DNA of 64,000 nucleotides, from NCBI RefSeq assembly GCF_016785095.1, contig NZ_JAEKJB010000008.1:744001-808000 (forward strand). The letters run 5' to 3'. A program made the position numbers and the translations under genes. The stretch is from Alloalcanivorax marinus. GTDB taxonomy: Bacteria > Pseudomonadota > Gammaproteobacteria > Pseudomonadales > Alcanivoracaceae. This document shows, in pieces, positions 1 through 8,291 of this stretch (the stretch's first letter is position 1; each line of letters begins with the position of its first letter). The notes under the pieces were generated by a model, which ran no database searches, was not told the DNA's origin, and was given only the letters and a program-made list of their open reading frames with translations.

Positions 1-1245
1 GAACAAACGCACCGAGGCACCGCCGGTACCGCACAGCACCTGCACATATCCCAGCGACGACTCGACGCCGTAGGCCATGCGCCTGGAACGCTGATAGACG
101 TGGTCGTGGCCGACCAGCAGCAGGTCCACGCCATAACGCAGCAGGATATTCTCCTGCAGGGTGACCAGGGCGAAGTTGGCCGGGCTGCGGCCATCCTGAT
201 CGGTCCAGATCGGATAATGCTGAACCAGCACGATAAAATCGATTTCGCCCCGGGCGCGGCGCGCGGCGGCCTTGGCCAGATCGATTTCCAGATTGACCAG
301 TTCCTCGGCCAGGGAAAAATCCTCGATCAGCGCGCCGGCGCTGCTGACGAAGAAATGGACGCGATTAATGTCGAAGGCGTAGTAGGTGCTTCCTGGATTG
401 GGGTTGAGATTGTCCAGCAGCGGGTCCGGATGGGTGAGCCGGCTCTTGAACGCCTTGCCGGCGGTCAGCCCTTGGCCGTCCTTGCCCTCGTGGTTGCCCG
501 CCGCCGCCATGGTCAGGGTGCTGGCGAGCAAGGGTTCCGCCATGTCGAACCACTGGTCCCACACCGGCTGATCGCCATTGGCGTAGGACAGGTCACCGGC
601 CAGCACCAGCAGATCCCGTTGATGGCGCTGGCTCTCGTCGATCACGCGGCGGGCCCGCTCGTTGACCCCCACATCGCCATAGTGGATGAAGGCCCAGTTG
701 TCCCTGGGAATGGCATCGAGCCAGTAAACCCGGGACCAGCCGCCCTCCGGCGAGCCGACCCGATAGCGGAACGGTTTGTCCGGGTCCAGGGCCGGCGCCA
801 TGGCCCGATGGGTACGAGCGTCCACGCCGAAGGTCTGCTCGGAAAAAGCGTATACCCACTTCAGCAACGATCGGCTCTGAATACGCGCCTCATCCCAGGA
901 CCCATCGGGCTGATCGTATTCGAGCCGCTGGCGGGGCGCCTCGGCGCCATCGGTGAACCAGGTCAGGGTGCGGGTGCGGTTGCTGTTGTCCTGCACACTG
1001 ACATGCAGCCCCCGGGGCGGATGGGTGGCCGGTTCCGGCGTCGGGCCCGGCGTGCCCGGGGTGGTCGGGTCCGGCGCATCCGGCTGGTTCGGCGCGGGCG
1101 CCCCGGGAGACGACGCGCTTTGGTCGCCATCGCCACCACCGCCGCCGCAACCCGCCAACACCACCGCGGAACCGGCCATGCCCTTCAGCAACCACCGGCG
1201 CCGGTGGTCGAGACCGGTCGGGAAACGTTCGTCATCACGCTGCAT
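1..1245 (-). CDS. Purple-acid-phosphatase-like metallophosphoesterase, Tat lipoprotein (3' end outside window)
   Basis: The frame is open from an ATG at 1245 to the window edge (415 codons), so the C-terminus is missing. The N-terminus has a twin-arginine motif (HRRRWLLKG) followed by a hydrophobic stretch and a lipobox (VVLAGC), so it is probably exported folded by Tat and lipidated. A Gly run and a Pro/Thr-rich linker (to about residue 70) precede a fibronectin-like N-domain. Metal-ligand motifs of the purple acid phosphatase family follow in order: HYGDVG, LAGDLSYANG, GNHE, VQHYPIW and GHDHVYQR. It is likely a surface or periplasmic phosphatase or phosphodiesterase; the substrate is not evident. 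Family call firm; Tat-lipoprotein routing is inference from motifs. Confidence 0.85.
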   Translation of the reverse strand, partial: MQRDDERFPTGLDHRRRWLLKGMAGSAVVLAGCGGGGGDGDQSASSPGAPAPNQPDAPDPTTPGTPGPTPEPATHPPRGLHVSVQDNSNRTRTLTWFTDGAEAPRQRLEYDQPDGSWDEARIQSRSLLKWVYAFSEQTFGVDARTHRAMAPALDPDKPFRYRVGSPEGGWSRVYWLDAIPRDNWAFIHYGDVGVNERARRVIDESQRHQRDLLVLAGDLSYANGDQPVWDQWFDMAEPLLASTLTMAAAGNHEGKDGQGLTAGKAFKSRLTHPDPLLDNLNPNPGSTYYAFDINRVHFFVSSAGALIEDFSLAEELVNLEIDLAKAAARRARGEIDFIVLVQHYPIWTDQDGRSPANFALVTLQENILLRYGVDLLLVGHDHVYQRSRRMAYGVESSLGYVQVLCGTGGASVRLF

Positions 1246-1362
1246 CGTTGTGCTCCTTGGCGAAATGCCGGGAGCATGGCCGCTGCATATGTCGGTTGGC
1301 TGACAATACCCCGCCGCGACGGTGGGCTTTTGGTAGCGTTCAGTGAGGCCTTGTAAACGGGC

Positions 1363-2262
1363 TCAGTCGATCAGGGGCAGGCGGTGTTCCAGGGTGGCCG
1401 CGCGCACCGCGTCGGGGATGCGGATTTCCGTGGCCAGGGGCAGATGATCGGAGAGCCGGCAGTCGGTGAGCACGCGGGTGTGGCGCACCTCCAGCTCCGG
1501 CGAACGCAGGATATGGTCGATGTGCCGGTCCGGCGCCCAGCTCGGGAAGGTGAACAGTTCGCCTTCAACCGGCACCAGGTCCAGTTCCGCCAGGGGCGAA
1601 TGGGCGAGGTGCTCAAGCCGGCAATTGAAATCCCCCATCACCACCGTGTAGCGGTAGGGGCGCAGCAACCGGCCCACATAACCAAGCTGGGTGTTGCGCA
1701 TCTTCTCGCCCAGGGCCAGATGTACCACCGCCACCACCAGTGGCTGTATCGGATGGCCGAACTTGATCAGGATGGCGCCGCGACCGGGCAGGCCGGGCAA
1801 GGTGTGGTCCTCCACCGCGAACGGCGTGAGGCGGCTCAGGAAACCATTGCTGAATTGCCCGAGCCGGCCCAGGTTACGGTTAAGCTGCTGGTGCCAGAAC
1901 GGAAAGTCCGCCATTGAGGCCAGGTGCACCAGCTGGTTGACGTTGCGCGAGCGCAGGCTGCCGCCATCCACCTCCTGCAGGCCCACCACGTCGAAGTGGC
2001 GCACCACCTCGGCGATCTGCTCGATGGTCTCGACGCTGCGCGGGTGCGCCACCAGATGCTTCCAGCTACCGGTGAGGTACTCCCGGAAGCGGCTCGTGCC
2101 GATGCCCGCCTGGATGTTGAAACTAAGCAGCTTGAGGCTGTCCTCGGGCAGGGTCACCTCGCGCACCCGCCGGGTGCGCCGGTGCCCTTCCCGGGCCAGG
2201 GAGAAGCCCGCCGGGCGGGCTTTCCAGGATTGATAGGCGATACGGGCGCGGTCCAGCAGCAT
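1363..2262 (-). CDS. Endonuclease/exonuclease/phosphatase (EEP) family protein
   Basis: A 299-residue protein with the EEP (DNase I-like) fold. The diagnostic motifs are LLSFNIQAGIG near residue 50, VGLQEVDGGS (catalytic Glu), VMGDFNCR (Asp/Asn) and the terminal SDHLPLATEI (Asp-His pair). No signal peptide is evident, so it is probably cytoplasmic or weakly membrane-associated. It lies 17 nt downstream of dsbA on the same strand and may be co-transcribed. The same neighbour follows dsbA in Pseudomonas (recalled synteny). The family covers nucleases and phosphodiesterases, and the substrate cannot be read from sequence. Confidence 0.85.
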   Translation of the reverse strand: MLLDRARIAYQSWKARPAGFSLAREGHRRTRRVREVTLPEDSLKLLSFNIQAGIGTSRFREYLTGSWKHLVAHPRSVETIEQIAEVVRHFDVVGLQEVDGGSLRSRNVNQLVHLASMADFPFWHQQLNRNLGRLGQFSNGFLSRLTPFAVEDHTLPGLPGRGAILIKFGHPIQPLVVAVVHLALGEKMRNTQLGYVGRLLRPYRYTVVMGDFNCRLEHLAHSPLAELDLVPVEGELFTFPSWAPDRHIDHILRSPELEVRHTRVLTDCRLSDHLPLATEIRIPDAVRAATLEHRLPLID

Positions 2263-2279
2263 GGACGCTCGGACTCCGG

Positions 2280-2924
2280 TTACTTGCTCTCTTGCTCGAC
2301 CAGGTAGTCGATCACGTCGAACATTTCCGCGTTGCTCTTGAGCCCGTCGCGCAGGATCAGGTACTTGCCGTTGACCACGAAGGAGGGCACGCCACGAATC
2401 TGATAGTCCCGGGCCAGGGCATCCGCCTGACGCAATTTGGTGGACACCCCGAAGGAGCCGTAAAGCTGGTTGAACTCATCCTTGTCGACCCCGTACTTGG
2501 CGAAGAAATCAGCCAGCGCGGTGGGCGTGAACAACGGTTCCCGGTGCTTGTGGATAGCGTCGAAAACGGGCTGATGCACCTTGTCGACGATATCCAGGAT
2601 ATCGGCCACGTAGTAGGCCCGCGCCAACGGCTCGGCATTGCGCAGGAAGGTCACCGGGGTGCGCACATAGTCCACGTTATCCGGCTTGTTTTCGAGCCAC
2701 TCGTGAACCAGCGGTTCCAGGCTGTAGCAATGCGGGCAGATGTAGGAGAAGAACTCGCGCACTTCCACCTTGTCCGGGTTTTCCACGCTACCCGGCGCTT
2801 CGAGCACCTTGTAATGCGTCCCTTCCGCATAGCGGGCATGGCCGCCGGATTCCGCCGCCCCGACCCCGCCGGCCAGGCCCAGACCCACCAGCAAAGCCGC
2901 TGCCGTCATGAGCTTACGCAACAT
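2280..2924 (-). CDS. dsbA: Thiol:disulfide interchange protein DsbA
   Basis: A periplasmic oxidase that introduces disulfides into exported proteins. The 214-residue product has a cleavable signal peptide (about residues 1-23, ending VGAAES) and the CPHC active site at residues 63-66 within a thioredoxin fold. A RGVPSF segment supplies the cis-proline loop. The ATG at 2924 is chosen because AAGGAG lies just upstream. A longer frame reaching 3167 runs through the c4 terminator and is not credible. It sits downstream of the cytochrome c genes but is separated by a strong terminator, so it probably has its own promoter in about 2925-3039. Confidence 0.95.
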   Translation of the reverse strand: MLRKLMTAAALLVGLGLAGGVGAAESGGHARYAEGTHYKVLEAPGSVENPDKVEVREFFSYICPHCYSLEPLVHEWLENKPDNVDYVRTPVTFLRNAEPLARAYYVADILDIVDKVHQPVFDAIHKHREPLFTPTALADFFAKYGVDKDEFNQLYGSFGVSTKLRQADALARDYQIRGVPSFVVNGKYLILRDGLKSNAEMFDVIDYLVEQESK

Positions 2925-3039
2925 GAAATTCTCCTTGTTGTAGGCTAGTCCACTCTGTGACCGTCCCGGGGCGAAAATGCTCCCGACGATCGGAAAGATC
3001 TTCATTATGACCACAACTTCGCCCTCTTGCATAAAGACA

Positions 3040-3083
3040 GGCAACAAAAAAGGCAGCCCCTGGCTGCCTTTTTTGTTGTTGCC
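3040..3083 (-). terminator. Rho-independent terminator of the cytochrome c operon
   Basis: A perfect hairpin: AAAAAAGGCAGCC pairs with GGCTGCCTTTTTT around a CCT loop, with further pairing of the flanking GCAAC/GTTGC. Read on the minus strand it lies 14 nt past the cytochrome c4 stop and ends in a T run. Because the arms begin with an A run, it may work in both directions. Confidence 0.9.
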
Positions 3084-3096
3084 GGCGGGTCGGGGC

Positions 3097-3753
3097 TTAT
3101 TCCCCGGCGCCACCTTCGTCCGCGGAGAGCCCGGAAACGAAGCTCGCCACCGCCTTGATCTGAGCATCGCTCATCTTGGCGGCGACGGTGCGCATCATCG
3201 CCTGCGGATCGTTGGCGCGCTTGGCCATGTCACCGATGGCCTCGCTGCCGGCGGCGCGGAACGCCTTGAGCTGCGATTCCACGTAGTCGGCGTGCTGGCC
3301 CGCCAACGCCGGGAAACCGGCGGCGTCGATGCCCTGACCCGCCGGGCCGTGGCAACCGGAGCAGGCGGGAATACCGGCCTGCACGTCACCGCCACGATAG
3401 AGCCGCTCGCCCTGCTCGACCCAGTCCGGGCTGGCCTGACCGGTGGTGATCGCCTGCTCGGCGAAGTACGCCGCCAGATCCTGCATGTCCTGCTCGCTCA
3501 GGTTGGCCACCTGGCCCGCCATGATGGCGTTTTCCCGGGCGCCGGATTTGAACGCCTTGAGCTGTTCCAGCAGGTACTTCTGCCCCTGGCCCGCCAGGCT
3601 CGGGTACATGCCGGACGGTGAATTGCCGTCCGGGCCGTGGCAGGCGGCGCACGGCTGGGATTTTTCCTTGCCGGCTTCCGGGTTCCCCTCAGCCAGTGCG
3701 AAAGGGGCGGCAACCACGGCCGCCAGCAGCACGATCAGCTTGATACACTTCAT
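3097..3753 (-). CDS. Di-haem cytochrome c4
   Basis: A periplasmic electron carrier that passes electrons toward terminal oxidases. The 218-residue precursor has a signal peptide ending near ALAEG (about residue 21) and two homologous class I haem domains with CAACH (35-39) and CSGCH (131-135). Each domain carries a downstream methionine-containing segment expected to supply the distal ligand. Length and two-domain layout are typical of c4. It is 24 nt downstream of the cytochrome c5 gene and shares its direction, so the two form a transcription unit ending at the terminator at 3040-3083. Confidence 0.95.
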   Translation of the reverse strand: MKCIKLIVLLAAVVAAPFALAEGNPEAGKEKSQPCAACHGPDGNSPSGMYPSLAGQGQKYLLEQLKAFKSGARENAIMAGQVANLSEQDMQDLAAYFAEQAITTGQASPDWVEQGERLYRGGDVQAGIPACSGCHGPAGQGIDAAGFPALAGQHADYVESQLKAFRAAGSEAIGDMAKRANDPQAMMRTVAAKMSDAQIKAVASFVSGLSADEGGAGE

Positions 3754-3777
3754 GGCCTTTCCTTCAAAAACAGCGAC

Positions 3778-4074
3778 TTACTTCGACATGTGTTCGATCA
3801 GGGCGCGGTATTCCTCGTCGGAGCAGTCTCCGCACATGCCCCCCGGCGGCATCGCGTTGTAACCCTCTTTGACGTGCTTGAGCAGCGTGTCCATGCCTTT
3901 CTCGAGGCGCGGTTTCCAGGCGGCCTGGTCACCGGTCTTGGGTGCGCCCGCGGCGCCGCTGGAATGGCAGTAGGTGCAACTTTGATCGTAGCGTTCCTTA
4001 ACGGCATCGGCCTGGGCACCGGTGGTCAGGCCCAAGGCCAGAGTCAGGGCGAGCCCTGCGATCAAACCTTTCAT
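3778..4074 (-). CDS. Cytochrome c5-type monohaem protein
   Basis: A 98-residue precursor with a signal peptide (about 1-22, ending AQADA), one haem site CTYCH (33-37), a C-terminal NAMPPGGMC segment supplying the distal Met, and the C-x-x-C pair (80 and 83) characteristic of cytochrome c5. It is probably a small periplasmic electron carrier. It is the first gene of the c5-c4 unit and is divergent from engB. Confidence 0.93.
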   Translation of the reverse strand: MKGLIAGLALTLALGLTTGAQADAVKERYDQSCTYCHSSGAAGAPKTGDQAAWKPRLEKGMDTLLKHVKEGYNAMPPGGMCGDCSDEEYRALIEHMSK

Positions 4075-4279
4075 GCGGTATCTCCCCGTGGAGCTGGCGA
4101 CATGCTGCTGGCTTTATTGTGGTCTTTATCCGGTATTTGCCTTTAAAGACAAAGACCTGTAGAACGTCGGCCACGCGGCGAACGCGCGACGGCGCGCATT
4201 ATATACCAGAGGTCCGCTCCCGTCATATGCCTTATTAACGGTGCGGTTTTTCCAATCCGCCCAGTGTGAGACCCGGCCC
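4075..4279. promoter_or_regulatory. Divergent intergenic region between cytochrome c5 and engB
   Basis: About 205 bp without a credible gene. It is locally AT-richer around 4115-4155 and 4198-4235, consistent with back-to-back promoters for the cytochrome operon (left) and engB (right). I could not assign convincing -35/-10 pairs or an operator. Confidence 0.5.
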
Positions 4280-4912
4280 ATGCCCCAACACCCGACCCAG
4301 CGCCTGCTGCACCAGGCCCGTTTCCTCAAGAGCGCCCAGACCGTGGAGCAATGCCCACCGGACGAGGGCTACGAGGTGGCGTTCGCGGGCCGCTCCAACG
4401 CCGGCAAATCCAGCGCCATCAACCGTCTCACCGGTCAACGCAGCCTGGCGCGCACCTCCAAGACACCCGGTCGCACCCAGCTTCTGAACTTCTTCGAGCT
4501 GGATGAAGAGCGCCGGCTGGTGGATCTGCCCGGCTACGGCTATGCCAAGGTGGACAAACAGACCCGCCAGCAATGGCAGCATCACCTGGATGACTATCTG
4601 GCCCGTCGGGCCTGCCTGGCGGGCCTGGTGCTGCTGATGGACATCCGCCACCCGCTCAAGGACTTCGACCGGCTCATTCTGGACTGGTCCGCCAAGGCCG
4701 GCATGCCGCTGCACCTTCTCATCACCAAGGCCGACAAGCTCAAATTCGGCGCCGCCAAATCCACCCTCCTGCAGGTGCGCAAGACCCTCAAGGACCACCC
4801 GGCGCCGCTCAGCGCCCAGTTGTTCTCCGCCACCGCGGGCACCGGTTGCGACGAAGCCTGGGACCGTCTCGGCGACTGGCTGCGGGTGCCGCCACCGGCC
4901 GAGGGCAACTGA
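4280..4912 (+). CDS. engB: Ribosome biogenesis GTP-binding protein EngB (YihA/YsxC)
   Basis: An essential small GTPase that assists late large-subunit ribosome assembly. The product is 210 residues with G1 GRSNAGKSS (37-45), G3 DLPGYG, G4 TKADK and G5 SATAG, all intact. The ATG at 4280 gives the usual length. A longer in-frame start at 4241 adds 13 unusual residues. The GTPase, cytochrome c and dsbA grouping matches Pseudomonas, although there polA is the direct neighbour whereas here polA is about 47 kb away. Confidence 0.95.
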   Translation: MPQHPTQRLLHQARFLKSAQTVEQCPPDEGYEVAFAGRSNAGKSSAINRLTGQRSLARTSKTPGRTQLLNFFELDEERRLVDLPGYGYAKVDKQTRQQWQHHLDDYLARRACLAGLVLLMDIRHPLKDFDRLILDWSAKAGMPLHLLITKADKLKFGAAKSTLLQVRKTLKDHPAPLSAQLFSATAGTGCDEAWDRLGDWLRVPPPAEGN

Positions 4913-5034
4913 CCCTCTCTGTCACACTTTCGACGCTTTTCGGCACTATATTGATTCCCGTCAACACGGGTCCATTCCGGTTCCGATATCGTAACCTCAT
5001 GATTTGTATCCGGTTTTTCTGTATCGGCCGGTAC

Positions 5035-5048
5035 GGCACGGGGTTTGC
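5035..5048 (+). promoter_or_regulatory. Sigma-54 (-24/-12) promoter-like site
   Basis: The segment CGGCACGGGGTTTGCT fits the sigma-54 pattern TGGCAC-N5-TTGCW at all but the first base. It has the obligatory GG (5035-5036) exactly 10 nt before GC (5047-5048). The predicted start is about 12 nt downstream, near 5060. No open reading frame with a ribosome site follows on this strand, but a structured non-coding region does. No activator site was recognised upstream. Confidence 0.5.
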
Positions 5049-5059
5049 TATAGATAGGA

Positions 5060-5290
5060 TGGATAGGGGAAAAGTCCGGCCCGGAGCCGGCACCTGCTTT
5101 TCAGCAGGCAAAAAAAATCCCTGGCAGCAAGTGGGGGGAAGGGAACGACTGCGCTGCCAGGGAGGCTTGCCGCCCCGGCCTCCTGGGGGAGAGACCGGGG
5201 TGTCCAGAAGCTACGAACCGGCGAGGGTACTGGGGGATCGGGGGTACCGGTCCGTAGCCATTAGTTAGGACCGGCCGCCTTTCGAAAAAG
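5060..5290 (+). ncRNA. Candidate GGA-rich structured small RNA
   Basis: This gene-free stretch between engB and mrpG contains several strong hairpins: CCTGC/GCAGG (about 5092-5109), CCCTGGCAGC (5119-5128) with GCTGCCAGGG (5153-5162), CCCCGG.CTC with GAG.CCGGGG (about 5174-5201), and CCGGTCC (5247-5253) with GGACCGG (5268-5274). About ten GGA triplets occur in it, several in predicted loops, for example GGGGGGAAGGGAA between the second pair. That is the layout of CsrA/RsmA-sequestering RNAs (CsrB/RsmZ). The last hairpin is followed by only a weak T-rich stretch. No protein of convincing composition is encoded. Role and ends are inference. Confidence 0.4.
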
Positions 5291-5372
5291 TTTCCCGGTG
5301 CTTTCACCTTTTACAAATTTCACTTTTCGTCTCCGAAACCTTCTCTGTTCAGGCGCCCTGGCCACCCCGGGG

Positions 5373-5705
5373 TTACTGTTTCCAGGGGCGCCCGCGGGTG
5401 TCCTCGCGGCGTTTCAGCTCGCGGTGCATGGCGGCCTTGGCCAGCATGTGCGCCGACACCGGAGCGGTGATGAACAGGAACAGGGCAATCAACACTTCCT
5501 GCAACTGCAACGCCTGCTCCCGCCAGGAGAAAAACAACAGCGAGGCCAGAATGGTCCCGCCCACGCCCAGGGTGGTGGCCTTGGTCGGCCCATGCAGCCG
5601 CAAATAGAAGTCCGGCAGGCGAGCCAGGCCGATCGACCCCACCAGGGCGAATACGCCTCCCACGAGGATGGCGGCACTGACCAGAAACTCAACCACTTGG
5701 TTCAT
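5373..5705 (-). CDS. mrpG: Mrp/Sha antiporter subunit G
   Basis: A 110-residue membrane protein with about three hydrophobic helices and the typical MrpG/PhaG segment GSIGLARLPDFYLRLHGPTKATTLG. It is the small last subunit of the multi-subunit Na+(K+)/H+ antiporter. It lies 18 nt after mrpF and ends the operon. No clear terminator is seen in 5291-5372. Confidence 0.92.
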   Translation of the reverse strand: MNQVVEFLVSAAILVGGVFALVGSIGLARLPDFYLRLHGPTKATTLGVGGTILASLLFFSWREQALQLQEVLIALFLFITAPVSAHMLAKAAMHRELKRREDTRGRPWKQ

Positions 5706-5723
5706 GATTTTTCCTCCCGACCG

Positions 5724-5993
5724 CTATTCGATGATATCGCCGCGGGTCATGTATTTGGCCACCGCCACGGTGGACACGAAGCCGATCAGGGCGATCAGCA
5801 TGCCCGCCTCGAAGTACAGCTTGCCGTCGGTGGCGATGCCGTACAGCACGATCAACGCGATGGCGTTGATGTACATGGTGTCCAGGGCCAGGGCCCGGTC
5901 CGGCAGGGTGGGGCCGCGCAAAAGCCGGTAAAGGTTGAGCAGCAGGGCCAGTACGATCAGGCCGAACCCCACCGGTAACGCGATGGCTAGCAT
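5724..5993 (-). CDS. mrpF: Mrp/Sha antiporter subunit F
   Basis: An 89-residue protein with three predicted transmembrane helices and the MrpF pattern LLRGPTLPDRALALDTMYINAIALIV. It is a structural subunit of the antiporter in the inner membrane. Its start overlaps the end of mrpE by 7 nt, suggesting translational coupling. Confidence 0.92.
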   Translation of the reverse strand: MLAIALPVGFGLIVLALLLNLYRLLRGPTLPDRALALDTMYINAIALIVLYGIATDGKLYFEAGMLIALIGFVSTVAVAKYMTRGDIIE

Positions 5994-6472
5994 TCGAAGA
6001 TCTCCTTCAGGGGCCGCTCGTAGCGCTGCTTGATCTGCGCCACCAATGCCGCCTCGTCGTCCATATCCAGGGCATGGATAAGCAGGGTGCGGCGGTCCTC
6101 GCTGACATCCGCGCTGACGGTGCCGGGGGTCAGGGAAATGGTGCTGGTGAGCAGGGTGATGGCGAAGTCATCGGTTAGCTCCAGCGGCATCTCCACGAAC
6201 GCGGGTCGCAGCTTGCGCGGCGACCCCAGAATCAGGCGCGCCACCACCAGATTGGCGGTGATGATGTCCCAGTGCACCACCAGCACGAAGCGCACCAGCT
6301 TGAGGAAATCCCGCAGCCGCGGCACGTTGGGCCAGAAGGGCCGGGTGCCCAGGGGCAGCACCACCGCCAGCACCAGCCCCAGCAGGCCATGCCCCCAGGA
6401 AAAACCATTGAGCAGCAGCCAGGATAACCACAGCAGCAGGCTCAGCATTGGAAACGGCAGTAAACGACTCAT
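5987..6472 (-). CDS. mrpE: Mrp/Sha antiporter subunit E
   Basis: A 161-residue subunit with N-terminal membrane helices and the conserved LTSTISLTPGTVSADV motif of MrpE. The ATG at 6472 is chosen because it overlaps the mrpD stop in a TGATG arrangement. The longer frame from 6523 would run through the mrpD coding region. Confidence 0.92.
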   Translation of the reverse strand: MSRLLPFPMLSLLLWLSWLLLNGFSWGHGLLGLVLAVVLPLGTRPFWPNVPRLRDFLKLVRFVLVVHWDIITANLVVARLILGSPRKLRPAFVEMPLELTDDFAITLLTSTISLTPGTVSADVSEDRRTLLIHALDMDDEAALVAQIKQRYERPLKEIFEC

Positions 6473-7953
6473 CACGCGCCTCCTCCCAGCACCGCCTCGA
6501 TATACAGTTCCGGCCGGGCCCACTGGGCGGCCGCCGCCACCGTGGCCTCCAGCACCGGCTCACCCCAGATCGCCAGCACCGGCGCGGCGCCCAGCAGCAA
6601 CACGGTGGCCACCAGGCGCGGCCGGTCCAGGCGCCGCGCCCGACCATCGCCGGTGGCGCGCCAGAACAGGGTGGAACCGGCGCGGCTCATGCCCACCACG
6701 CCAAGCAGGCCGCCGCCCAGCAAAAACAGCCAGTACAACGGCGACGGCACGGTCTGCAGCAACGCCACCTTGCCCATGAACCCGGACAACGGCGGCAACC
6801 CGATCACCGCTATAGCGCCCAGGAAGAACAGCGCCGCCAGCCCGGCCCGGCCCGCCGGCGCCGGCCCGGCCACCAACTGATCGCCCAGCTTGCCGCGCCC
6901 CCGCGCCACCAGATCGGCGAGCAGAAACAAACCGCCGCACACCAGGGTAGAATGGATCAGGTAATACAGCAGGGCCCCCATGGCCTCTGGCGAGCCCCAA
7001 CTGAGACCGGCCATCAACGTGCCCACGGACATCACCACCAGGTACGCCACCATCTCCCCCAGGCGGCGGGCGCCGAGCACGCCAATGGCCGCCAGCAGCA
7101 GGGTCAGCAACGCCAACACCCAGAGCGCATCGCGGCCCAGACCGGCCAGGGGCCCGTCCATGAACGCCAGTCCCTGGACCCGGGCGATCGCATAAACCCC
7201 CACCTTGGTCATGATCGCGAACAGGGCCGCCACCCCGGCGGTGGCATTGGCGTAGGCGGCCGGCAACCAGAAATAGAGCGGGAACAGCGCCGCCTTGAGT
7301 CCGAACACCACCCACATAAGCAGGCCCGCGATGCGCGCCAGCTCCAGGGCGCCACCGTCGAGCTGGCCCAGCTTGACGGCGAAATCCGCCATGTTGAGCG
7401 TGCCGGTGGTGCCATACACCAGCCCAAGCGCCACCAGAAACAACGCCGAACCGATCAGGTTAAGCACCACGTAATGGATGCCCGCCTTGACCCGGGCCGG
7501 GCCGCGCCCGTGCAGAGCCAGCCCGTAGGAGGCAATCAACAACACCTCGAAGAACACGAACAGATTGAACAGGTCGCCGGTCAGGAAAGCACCGTTAATG
7601 CCCATCAGCTGGAGCTGGAACAGGGCATGGAAGTTAGCGCCACGCTTATCGTCCGCTCGGCTCGCGTACAGCAGCGCCGGCAACGCCAGCAACGAAGTAA
7701 GCAGCACCATCAGGGCGCTGAGCCGGTCGAGCACCAGTACGATGCCGAACGGCGCCGCCCAGTCACCCAGCTGATAGACCTGGATATCGCCGCCGGCGGC
7801 CCGCAAGTACAGCGACACCGCCACCGGGATCAGTGCCAGGGCGGAGACCAGTCCGGTGAGACGGCGCAGCGGCTGGCGCTCACGCACCTCCAGCAGCAGC
7901 AACATGCCGGCGAAGGCGGGAATCAGGATCGGCGCGATGATCAAGTGTTCCAT
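6472..7953 (-). CDS. mrpD: Mrp/Sha antiporter subunit D (NADH dehydrogenase ND4/ND5-like)
   Basis: A 493-residue polytopic protein homologous to the proton-translocating ND2/ND4/ND5 subunits of complex I. It has about 14 hydrophobic helices and conserved charged residues in membrane segments, for example FNLFVFFEVLLIASYGL and FGLKAALFPLYFWLP (proton-channel Glu and Lys). It forms one of the two antiporter modules of Mrp with MrpA. Its ATG overlaps the mrpC stop. Confidence 0.95.
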   Translation of the reverse strand: MEHLIIAPILIPAFAGMLLLLEVRERQPLRRLTGLVSALALIPVAVSLYLRAAGGDIQVYQLGDWAAPFGIVLVLDRLSALMVLLTSLLALPALLYASRADDKRGANFHALFQLQLMGINGAFLTGDLFNLFVFFEVLLIASYGLALHGRGPARVKAGIHYVVLNLIGSALFLVALGLVYGTTGTLNMADFAVKLGQLDGGALELARIAGLLMWVVFGLKAALFPLYFWLPAAYANATAGVAALFAIMTKVGVYAIARVQGLAFMDGPLAGLGRDALWVLALLTLLLAAIGVLGARRLGEMVAYLVVMSVGTLMAGLSWGSPEAMGALLYYLIHSTLVCGGLFLLADLVARGRGKLGDQLVAGPAPAGRAGLAALFFLGAIAVIGLPPLSGFMGKVALLQTVPSPLYWLFLLGGGLLGVVGMSRAGSTLFWRATGDGRARRLDRPRLVATVLLLGAAPVLAIWGEPVLEATVAAAAQWARPELYIEAVLGGGA

Positions 7954-8291
7954 CAGCGCTCCCCTCCCTCATCGGCGTCGCCATCCACATGGTCGGTGCC
8001 GGTCTCCCCCTGGCCACGCAGGGCCAGCACCACCAGAAAGGCGGTCATGGCGAAACCGATGACGATGGCGGTGAGTACCAGCGCCTGGGGCAGCGGGTCG
8101 GTGGAGGGCCCACCGCCGACGATGGGCGCCTGATCCAGCGCCAGCCGACCGGAAGCGAACACGAACAGATTGACCCCGTAGCTGAGCAGGGTAATACCCA
8201 GAATCACCGGGAAGGTGCGCGCGCGCAGCACCAGATAGACTCCGGTGCCCACCAGCACCGCGATCATGATGGCGACCATGGCTTCCATCAC
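7953..8291 (-). CDS. mrpC: Mrp/Sha antiporter subunit C (NuoK-like)
   Basis: A 112-residue NuoK homologue with three helices, including GITLLSYGVNLFVFASGR and DPLPQALVLTAIVIGFAMTAF, the latter a near-invariant MrpC signature. Its start overlaps the end of mrpAB by 4 nt. It has an acidic, His-containing C-tail. Confidence 0.94.
   Translation of the reverse strand: MMEAMVAIMIAVLVGTGVYLVLRARTFPVILGITLLSYGVNLFVFASGRLALDQAPIVGGGPSTDPLPQALVLTAIVIGFAMTAFLVVLALRGQGETGTDHVDGDADEGGER

Noticed and set aside
100..1356. A 418-codon plus-strand open frame at the left edge
   Set aside because: The minus strand carries the metallophosphoesterase motifs and a proper Tat signal; this frame has none.
4913..5034. 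Spot 42/ErsA-type sRNA next to engB
   Set aside because: Those RNAs lie between polA and engB in other gammaproteobacteria. Here polA is far away, and this stretch has no strong hairpin and T-run pair.
5060..5290. RNase P RNA
   Set aside because: A GGGGAAAAGTCCGG stretch recalls the GAGGAAAGTCCGGGC of rnpB, but the other conserved elements (for example the ACAGAGAGCAA-like block and the AGATGAATGACTG block) are absent and the region is too short.
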